In this document: positions 58,689-64,000 of the stretch, one piece after another
How the letters are laid out: every line of letters starts with the position of its first letter
How positions within the stretch are numbered: the stretch's first letter is position 1
DNA from: Actinocatenispora sp036503555
GTDB taxonomy: Bacteria > Actinomycetota > Actinomycetes > Mycobacteriales > Micromonosporaceae
Reading direction: 5' to 3'
Assembly (NCBI GenBank): GCA_036503555.1
Contig: DASXWQ010000093.1
Coordinates: 17,197-81,196 of the forward strand
DNA length: 64,000 bases
Translations under genes and position numbers: made by a program
Notes under the pieces: model-generated
What the model saw: the letters and a program-made list of their open reading frames with translations, nothing else
The model's database searches: none
Told to the model about the DNA's origin: nothing

Positions 58689-58722
58689 CGTGGGGTCCGG
58701 GAGAAGACTCCCGGACCCCACG
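58689..58722. terminator. Bidirectional terminator hairpin
   Basis: Perfect 15-bp stem (CGTGGGGTCCGGGAG at 58689-58703 with 58708-58722) and AAGA loop between the convergent HU and pirin genes. Confidence 0.85.
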
Positions 58723-58729
58723 AGGGCTG

Positions 58730-59725
58730 TCAGAGGACGTCGTGTCCCGGGTGCGGGTCGGTCGGCACCGTGGCCGGCTCCGCCGGGATCGAGCCCAGGC
58801 GCCCGGCCTGGAAGTCCTCGAAAGCCTGCAGCAGTTCGCGTCGGGTGTTCATGACGAACGGCCCGTACGCGGCGACCGGCTCGCGGATCGGCTCCCCGCC
58901 GAGCACCAGCACCTCCAGCGCCGGGCTGCGGGACTCCTGCGTGTCGGCGGCGGCGACGGTGATCACGTCGCCGGGCCCGAACACGGCGAGCTGCCCGGAC
59001 TCGATCGGCCGCTTTTCCGGGCCGACGGTGCCGCGCCCGGCGAGCACGTACACGAGGGCGTTGAAGTCGGCGCGCCACGGCAGTCGCAGCTCGCCGCCGG
59101 CGGCGACGGTGGCGTGGACGAGCGTGATCGGGGTGTGCGTGGAGCCGGGACCGGCGTGCCCGTCGACGGAGCCGGCGATGACGCGGACCAGCGCGCCGCC
59201 GTCGGGTGAGCTGAGCAGCGCCACCTCGCCGCCGCGGATGTCCTGGTAGCGCGGCTGTGTCAGCTTGAGCCGGGCGGGCAGGTTGACCCAGAGCTGGAAC
59301 CCGTGGAACAGCCCGCCGGACGCCACGAGCGACTCCGGCGGCTTCTCGATGTGCAGGATGCCGCCGCCGGCGGTCATCCACTGGGTGTCGCCGTCGGTGA
59401 TGAGCCCGCCGCCGCCGTTCGAGTCGTGGTGCTGGAACGTCCCGTCGATCATGTACGTGACGGTTTCGAAGCCGCGGTGCGGGTGCCACGGCGTGCCCTT
59501 GGGCTCGCCCGGCGCGTACTCCACCTCGCCCATCTGGTCCATGTGGATGAACGGGTCCAGGTCGCGCAGGTCGACGCCGGCGAACGCGCGCCGGACGGGG
59601 AAGCCCTCGCCCTCGTACCCGGACGGCGCGGTCGTGACCGACCGGACGTGCCGGTCGACCCGTGTCGGCGCGATCTGGGGCACGCGGGGCAGGACCAGGA
59701 GATTCTCCACGGTGACCGCTGGCAT
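58730..59725 (-). CDS. Pirin-family cupin protein
   Basis: A 331-aa bicupin. The metal site is in GTPWHPHRGFETVTYMIDGT and HHDSNGGGG, with WMTAGGGILHIEKP and FHGFQLWVNLP following; the C-terminal cupin has LVYVLAGRGTVGPEKRPIES. Pirins bind iron; some are quercetinases, others act with transcription factors. The chosen ATG 59725 has GAGGAG six bases upstream. An in-frame ATG at 59794 also has a GGAGGA site and would add 23 residues, placing the overlapping palindromes inside the gene. Confidence 0.9.
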   Translation of the reverse strand: MPAVTVENLLVLPRVPQIAPTRVDRHVRSVTTAPSGYEGEGFPVRRAFAGVDLRDLDPFIHMDQMGEVEYAPGEPKGTPWHPHRGFETVTYMIDGTFQHHDSNGGGGLITDGDTQWMTAGGGILHIEKPPESLVASGGLFHGFQLWVNLPARLKLTQPRYQDIRGGEVALLSSPDGGALVRVIAGSVDGHAGPGSTHTPITLVHATVAAGGELRLPWRADFNALVYVLAGRGTVGPEKRPIESGQLAVFGPGDVITVAAADTQESRSPALEVLVLGGEPIREPVAAYGPFVMNTRRELLQAFEDFQAGRLGSIPAEPATVPTDPHPGHDVL

Positions 59726-59779
59726 GACGTACTCCTCGGTGTCGTCGCTTGGCGGACCGTCTTCCGGTCCTGCCCGCAA

Positions 59780-59800
59780 CAACTGTAGTTGCATGTGCAA
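59780..59800. promoter_or_regulatory. Overlapping palindromes upstream of pirin
   Basis: CAACTGTAGTTG (59780-59791) and TTGCATGTGCAA (59789-59800) overlap by three bases in an AT-rich stretch. Both are perfect with 5-bp arms and a 2-base centre, a pattern of MarR-type operators. Confidence 0.45.
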
Positions 59801-59912
59801 TATTCCTCCACTCAAGTACGTGGAGGACTCCGTCACCTCCACCGTGCGCGCGCCCCCGCCCGCTGTCCGCCGAACGCCGCGACCCGCCAGCCCGATCCGG
59901 CGCCGGACACGG

Positions 59913-59950
59913 GGCGGGCGCGACAGCCCACGCTGGCTGTCGCGCCCGCC
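59913..59950 (-). terminator. Terminator of the Cys-rich/MauE operon
   Basis: Perfect 16-bp stem (GGCGGGCGCGACAGCC at 59913-59928 with 59935-59950) and 6-base loop, 38 bases past the stop of the MauE-like gene at 59988. Confidence 0.8.
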
Positions 59951-59987
59951 TGTACCCGCATGACGCCGACCGTCCATGCGGGACGTC

Positions 59988-60803
59988 TCACACCGGTACC
60001 GGCTCCGGATCGTCGACGACGGCGACCCGCACCGCGCCCGGGTCGTACCGCAGGCGCGGCACGGCGAACACCGCCGTCGCGTCCGCGTCGGCCCGGTAGC
60101 TGACGATCCGCCACTCGCCCTCGTCCCAGTACTCCAGCACGTCGCTGCGCAGCCGCGTGCCGACCTGCCGGTACGCGTCGCTCGCCTCGAGCTGCCGCAG
60201 CGTCGACGCGAGCGGCAGATCGTACGCCAGGCCGGCGAGCGGATGCGGTCGGATGCGGGTCTTCAAGCGCCGCAACGGAAAGAGCCACCGTTCGTCGGCC
60301 TCGGGGGACAGCAGCAGGACCGCGACACCCTCGACCACGACGACACCGACGGCGGCGTACGGCCGGCCGGCGAGGACCGCGGGCCACGCCGTGCCGGCGG
60401 ACACCGCGGCGAGCGCGGCGGCGAGCAGCACGCCGGCGCGGGCGTACGAGCGCCAGGTGATCGGGGACTGCCGGGCGCTGACGCAGCCGCACGACGAGTC
60501 CGGTGCGAACAGTCGGGCGTACAGCAGGTAGCCGAGGAAGCCGGCCGCGAGCGCGACCGACGCGACGGCCCCGATCCGGTGCGGCACACCGGGAATCCCA
60601 CCGGCGAGCAGCAGGACGGCCGCGGCGGCCTCGACCGCGCCGACGACGCCGTACGCCAGCGGTGCCCGGTCCTTGCCGACCAGTCGGGCCAGCGCGGTGC
60701 CCGCCGCCCGGCGCCGCGCGTCCCGGCCGGTCAGCTTGACCCGCGCGGAGACCACGAACACGCCGGCCAGCAGTAGCGGCTGCGCCGCGGTCAGGACGGT
60801 CAT
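59988..60803 (-). CDS. MauE/DoxX-like redox membrane protein
   Basis: A 271-aa protein with four or five membrane helices (MTVLTAAQPLLLAGVFVVSA onward, including AGFLGYLLYARLF). The loop DSSCGCVSARQSPITWRS, with a C-G-C pair near residue 110, is the MauE-type thiol motif. MauE is required for methylamine dehydrogenase light-chain maturation, presumably for disulfide formation. A soluble C-terminal domain of about 110 residues follows the last helix. Its start overlaps the stop of the Tat-exported protein (60800-60803), so the pair is coupled. Confidence 0.8.
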   Translation of the reverse strand: MTVLTAAQPLLLAGVFVVSARVKLTGRDARRRAAGTALARLVGKDRAPLAYGVVGAVEAAAAVLLLAGGIPGVPHRIGAVASVALAAGFLGYLLYARLFAPDSSCGCVSARQSPITWRSYARAGVLLAAALAAVSAGTAWPAVLAGRPYAAVGVVVVEGVAVLLLSPEADERWLFPLRRLKTRIRPHPLAGLAYDLPLASTLRQLEASDAYRQVGTRLRSDVLEYWDEGEWRIVSYRADADATAVFAVPRLRYDPGAVRVAVVDDPEPVPV

Positions 60804-61411
60804 CCCGCCACCGTGCCCGCGTACACCGTGGCCAGGTCGACCTCGTTGGTGTCCGGCCGCCAGGCGCCGATGATGTGCACGTGCCGGCCGACGCGCAGCT
60901 TCGACAGGTCGCCGGTGGTCGGCGCGTCCCGGTACACCGCGGCGGTACGGCCGGGTACGACGTGGCCGACGACCCGGCTGCCGCCGTGGTCGAGGTGCAG
61001 CCAGCCGTTGCCGATCGCGGTGATCTGCACGGACATGCTGACGATGTTGACCCACAGCGAGTCGGCGGCGAGCGTGCCGTCGCCGAGCCGTACGCCGCGG
61101 GCGTAGAGCCCGTCGCCGACGTCGACCGCCTCGAACGTGGTGGGGTGCAGCTTCCAGATGCTGGTGCCGCTGGTGACCTGGATGCGGTGCAGCACCGTGT
61201 CGGAGCCGGTGACGAGCAGCATCGCGTCCTTGATGCCGGTGACGCGGCCCTCGGCGAAGTTCGGGTCGTCGGCGAGCGGGTCGACGCCGAGCTGCGCGGG
61301 CGCGGCGTGCGCGGCCTCCGGTGCGAGCGAACCGAGTGCGGTGGCACCGGCGATTCCCGCGGTGCCGAGTACGGCGGAGGTCAAGAGCCGCCGGCGGTCG
61401 ATGGCGTCCAT
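60800..61411 (-). CDS. Tat-exported protein of the Cys-rich operon
   Basis: A 203-aa protein. The start MDAIDRRRLLTSAVLGTAGI with a twin-arginine-type motif (DRRRLLTS), a hydrophobic stretch and AHAA is a Tat signal. The mature region is beta-rich (VTGIKDAMLLVTGSDTVLHR, NGWLHLDHGGSRVVGHV) and cysteine-free, resembling short cell-surface beta-barrel proteins that I cannot place. It starts 10 bases after the Cys-rich gene stop and overlaps the MauE-like gene by four bases. Confidence 0.75.
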   Translation of the reverse strand: MDAIDRRRLLTSAVLGTAGIAGATALGSLAPEAAHAAPAQLGVDPLADDPNFAEGRVTGIKDAMLLVTGSDTVLHRIQVTSGTSIWKLHPTTFEAVDVGDGLYARGVRLGDGTLAADSLWVNIVSMSVQITAIGNGWLHLDHGGSRVVGHVVPGRTAAVYRDAPTTGDLSKLRVGRHVHIIGAWRPDTNEVDLATVYAGTVAG

Positions 61412-61421
61412 GTCATCCTCC

Positions 61422-61847
61422 TCAACTGTCGATCCGGCACGGCAGCAGGCCGCTGGACAGGCTGGCGATCGCGCTGAACGCCGACGGCGTCAGGTCGATC
61501 ATCCGGTCGGTACCGCAGGTCGAGCCGCAGCAGTGCTTCTCGCCGCAGAACTGGTGGGTGTTCGGGCCGCAGTCGGCGACGCTGGCGCTGACACAGCCAC
61601 CGGTGCACTGGTTGGTGATGTAGAAGACGTGACCGCAGCCGCGGAGGGCGAGGTCGTGGCCGCAGGCGTACGGCTGGGTGATGCTGTAGCAGGCGGCGGA
61701 CGCGTGCGGCCACGCGCACTGGTGCGAGCCGGAGGTGCAGTTGCCGCAGGCGCCGCCGCCGGCGGAGCTGCACGGGCCCCAGGCGCTGCCGCAGCAGAAC
61801 CAGGACATCTCGCCGTACGCGGGGGACGCGCTGTTGGCACAGCCCAT
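61422..61847 (-). CDS. 18-cysteine protein, first gene of the MauE operon
   Basis: A 141-aa protein from ATG 61847 (GAAAGGG ribosome site) with 18 cysteines, at residues 3, 18, 19, 26, 34, 37, 44, 53, 62, 71, 81, 85, 93, 101, 106, 107, 111 and 137. Parts read SWFCCGSAWGPCSSAG, CGHVFYITNQCTGGC and FCGEKHCCGSTCGTDRM. Three tryptophans are at 16, 23 and 46. There is no signal peptide, so it may be exported with the Tat protein as a hitchhiker. The small Cys-dense layout and the MauE partner recall the methylamine dehydrogenase light chain, but no sequence match is claimed and the function is unknown. Confidence 0.78.
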   Translation of the reverse strand: MGCANSASPAYGEMSWFCCGSAWGPCSSAGGGACGNCTSGSHQCAWPHASAACYSITQPYACGHDLALRGCGHVFYITNQCTGGCVSASVADCGPNTHQFCGEKHCCGSTCGTDRMIDLTPSAFSAIASLSSGLLPCRIDS

Positions 61848-61974
61848 GACGAAACCCTTTCGTGTCAGGCGATCTGCGGCGTTCCGCGGGCACGCCGTAC
61901 CGCCCGGCCGGGGGCGCGAAGTGGCCGGGTACGGCGGGCCGGCGCGCGGCCGGGACCGCGAGGGACGTCCGGTC

Positions 61975-61989
61975 CGTCCACAGTGGACG
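61975..61989. promoter_or_regulatory. CGTCCACAGTGGACG palindrome upstream of the Cys-rich operon
   Basis: Perfect 15-bp palindrome, with near-symmetric CCGGT...ACCGG flanks, about 128 bases upstream of ATG 61847 and 320 bases from the gad start. The rest of 61848-62309 shows no gene. Confidence 0.5.
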
Positions 61990-62309
61990 ACCGGCTTCGG
62001 TGCGGGACACCGCATACCGAGGGGTGGGTACGCGGTGGTGGGGTGGGCGCCGTGGGGATCGGCGGCGGAAGTGGTGCTACGCGGGGATCTGGTGGTTCTG
62101 TCGCATCTGACCTCCGGGGGTGCGGTCATCGCGAGAGCGACAGGTACGGGGCGAATGGGGCAATGATCCCAACGGAGATCTCATGCGTCAAGCGATCCGT
62201 AGTTGTAACTTTCCTACCAAACCGCGCCCCGGACCGCGCCGTTCCCGCCCGTACGGGGACCGCGCCGCGGGATGATGACCGGTACGACGCGAGCGGCGGG
62301 GGGACTGCC

Positions 62310-63698
62310 ATGGGGCTCAAGGACGTACATCCGGACGGGCGCGGCGATCTCGACATCAACCCGATGTACGCGCGCACCGCGGAGAACCGGTCGGTGCCGC
62401 GGAACACGTTGCCGGACAACGAGATGCTGCCGGCCACCGCCGCGGAACTCATCCACGACGAGCTGATGCTCGACGGCAACGCGCGCCTCAACCTCGCCAC
62501 GTTCGTCACGACGTGGATGGAACCCGAGGCCCGGGTGCTGATGACCGAGTCGTTCGACAAGAACATGATCGACAAGGACGAGTATCCGCAGACCGCGGAG
62601 CTGGAGTCCCGCTGCGTGGCGATGCTCGCGCGCCTGTGGCACAGCCCGGATCCCGTGCACACCACCGGATGTTCGACCACCGGGTCGAGCGAGGCGGCGA
62701 TGCTCGGCGGCCTCGCCCTGAAGCGGCGCTGGCAGCACGCCCGGCGCGCGGCCGGGCGACCGACCGACCGGCCGAACCTCGTCATGGGCATCAACGTCCA
62801 GGTCTGCTGGGAGAAGTTCGCCAACTACTTCGAGGTCGAGCCGCGGTACGTGCCGATGTCCGGTGACCGCTACCACCTCGACGCCGCCTCGGCCGTCGCG
62901 CAGTGCGACGAGAACACGATCGGCGTCGTCGGCGTGCTCGGCTCCACGTTCGACGGCTCGTACGAGCCGATCGCCGAGATCTCCGCCGCCCTCGACGATC
63001 TCGCCGCCGGCGGCGGGCCGGACATACCCCTGCATGTGGACGGGGCGTCCGGCGCGATGATCGCGCCGTTCGTGGATCCCGATCTGCCGTGGGACTTCCG
63101 GCTGCCGCGCGTCGCGTCCATCAACACCTCCGGCCACAAGTACGGGTTGGTGTACCCGGGCGTGGGCTGGGTGGTGTGGCGCGACGTGCACGCGCTGCCC
63201 GAGGACCTGGTGTTCCGGGTGAACTACCTCGGTGGGGAGATGCCTACGTTCGCGCTGAACTTCTCCCGGCCGGGCGCCCAGGTCGTCGCGCAGTACTACA
63301 ACTTCCTGCGTCTCGGGTTCGCCGGGTACCAGGCCGTGCAGCAGGCGTCCCGGGACGTCGCGACGTACCTGGCGGAGCGGATCGCCGCGCTGCCCCAGTT
63401 CGAGCTGGTGACCGACGGCTCGGAGCTCCCGGTCGTCGCGGTACGCCTGGCCGACGCGGTGACGGAGTACGACGTGTTCGACGTGTCGCGCGCGCTGCGC
63501 GAGGGCGGTTGGCTCGTCCCGGCGTACACGTTCCCCGCCGACCGTACGGACCTCGCGGTGCTGCGGGTGGTGGTACGCAACAGCTTCAGCCGCGACCTCG
63601 CGGACCTGTTCCTGGCGACGCTGAACCGCGTGGTGTCCATGTTGGACAGTGAGGGCGGCCGACGCGCGGGCCCCGGCCCGCACGCCTTCCACCACTGA
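62310..63698 (+). CDS. gadB: Glutamate decarboxylase
   Basis: A 462-aa PLP enzyme turning glutamate into GABA and CO2 and consuming a proton, linked to acid tolerance. Family regions: NMIDKDEYPQTAELESRCVA, HTTGCSTTGSSEAAMLGGLA, LHVDGASGAMIAPF and the PLP lysine K277 in INTSGHKYGLVYPGVGW. The normal length and all catalytic positions suggest it is active. ATG 62310 has a GGCGGGGGGA ribosome site. No GABA antiporter is adjacent. A GC-rich hairpin separates it from the convergent ctaD. Confidence 0.96.
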   Translation: MGLKDVHPDGRGDLDINPMYARTAENRSVPRNTLPDNEMLPATAAELIHDELMLDGNARLNLATFVTTWMEPEARVLMTESFDKNMIDKDEYPQTAELESRCVAMLARLWHSPDPVHTTGCSTTGSSEAAMLGGLALKRRWQHARRAAGRPTDRPNLVMGINVQVCWEKFANYFEVEPRYVPMSGDRYHLDAASAVAQCDENTIGVVGVLGSTFDGSYEPIAEISAALDDLAAGGGPDIPLHVDGASGAMIAPFVDPDLPWDFRLPRVASINTSGHKYGLVYPGVGWVVWRDVHALPEDLVFRVNYLGGEMPTFALNFSRPGAQVVAQYYNFLRLGFAGYQAVQQASRDVATYLAERIAALPQFELVTDGSELPVVAVRLADAVTEYDVFDVSRALREGGWLVPAYTFPADRTDLAVLRVVVRNSFSRDLADLFLATLNRVVSMLDSEGGRRAGPGPHAFHH

Positions 63699-63703
63699 GC
63701 ATC

Positions 63704-63730
63704 CCGCCGCCGCGTCGACCGCGGCGGCGG
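63704..63730. terminator. Hairpin between gadB and ctaD
   Basis: An 11-bp stem (CCGCCGCCGCG at 63704-63714 with 63720-63730) and TCGAC loop between convergent stops at 63698 and 63732. Confidence 0.65.
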
Positions 63731-63731
63731 A

Positions 63732-64000
63732 TCAGTCCTCGGCGCGGTGCGCGCCGCCGATCCGGCGCTCACCATCCACAGTGGACTCGTCGGCCTCCGT
63801 CACTGCGGCCGGCGGCTCGTCGCGCAGTTCCGGGAACTTCAGGTCGAAGGCGGGCCGCTCGCTGCGGATCCGTACCATCCGGTCGAAGTTGCGCAGCGGC
63901 GGCGGGCAGCTCGTCGCCCACTCCAGCGAGTTGCCGTAGCCCCACGGGTCGTCGACCTCGACGACCGGCCCCGCCTTGTACGACTTGTAGACGTTCCACA
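63732..64000 (-). CDS. ctaD: Cytochrome c oxidase subunit I, C-terminus (partial)
   Basis: The final 89 codons of CtaD, entering from the right edge. The frame reads WNVYKSYKAGPVVEVDDPWG, then NSLEWATSCPPPLRNFDRMV and RIRSERPAFDLKFPELRDEP, matching the conserved end of actinobacterial heme-copper oxidase subunit I (NSLEWxTSxPPP is the family signature). The last residues form an acidic/basic tail that also carries the palindrome TCCACAGTGGA in its DNA (63775-63787 region). The catalytic and heme-binding part lies beyond the window. Confidence 0.95.
   Translation of the reverse strand, partial: WNVYKSYKAGPVVEVDDPWGYGNSLEWATSCPPPLRNFDRMVRIRSERPAFDLKFPELRDEPPAAVTEADESTVDGERRIGGAHRAED

Noticed and set aside
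59988..61847. A true methylamine dehydrogenase operon
   Set aside because: No heavy chain, MauD, MauG or amicyanin gene is present, and the 18-Cys protein lacks a clear light-chain match; only the MauE-like partner supports the comparison.

Overview
The window is very GC-rich actinobacterial DNA (roughly 73% G+C, G/C-ending codons, frequent GTG starts, many ATGA or TGATG gene junctions). An actinobacterial-type RNase P RNA, an F420-dependent reductase, a mycosin with type VII-like partners, an HU protein with a Lys/Ala tail, a GlnA2-type glutamine synthetase next to GlnE, an LPXTG-type surface protein and the end of CtaD all fit a filamentous actinomycete. The frequent GTAC-containing codons suggest Micromonosporaceae or a relative; this is inference. 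I see no tRNA, phage gene, transposase or CRISPR array. It reads as chromosome with a few decayed genes.

Layout. 1-2.5 kb: an ArsB/SLC13-type permease (cut by the window edge) and a DUF3311 plus solute:sodium symporter pair. 2.5-3.2 kb: a 217-bp element with 20-bp terminal inverted repeats, then rnpB. 3.2-7 kb: DinB protein, a toxin-antitoxin pair whose toxin is frameshifted, a MerR/YnfA cluster, a SnoaL-like protein and a sortase substrate. 7-10 kb: malate synthase divergent from an IclR regulator preceded by tandem 38-bp leader units. 10-16.4 kb: a 487-aa Lys/Ala-rich histone-like protein, an RNB ribonuclease, F420/NADP reductases, a BtuF-like protein and decayed MarR genes. 16.4-22 kb: panB, nadE, an epimerase and a glutamine synthetase. 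22-26 kb: a small type VII-like cluster (two ESX-like proteins and a mycosin) and a GTPase-like protein with a lost P-loop. 26-36 kb: HesB-like protein, WYL regulator, glutamine amidotransferase, glnE, a large membrane protein and glcD-glcF joined by another 38-bp leader unit. 36-49 kb: DUF429, LtrA, a divergent PRPP synthase, a GH18 chitinase, a two-component system, an MHYT sensor, an orphan hypX, an AlkZ-like protein, an LCP protein, UspA and MarR. 50-57 kb: a tandem hexapeptide transferase, GNAT, a FluG-like split pair (glutamine synthetase and amidohydrolase) and a sulfur operon (FAD protein, cysteine dioxygenase, rhodanese) with a divergent regulator. 57-64 kb: HU with Lys/Ala tail, pirin, a three-gene redox operon (18-Cys protein, Tat-exported protein, MauE-like membrane protein), glutamate decarboxylase and the ctaD 3' end.

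How genes work together: aceB/IclR and glcDF both handle glyoxylate or glycolate, and both loci carry the same 38-bp coupled-leader repeat. Two glutamine synthetase-family proteins, an amidotransferase and GlnE give the window a nitrogen theme. A palindrome of the form TCCACWGTGGA occurs six times against about 0.01 expected by a rough composition estimate, mostly between genes. The best candidate for an undescribed system is the operon at 59988-61847: a tiny protein with 18 cysteines and no signal peptide, a Tat substrate and a MauE-like membrane protein, an arrangement recalling methylamine dehydrogenase maturation without the dehydrogenase.
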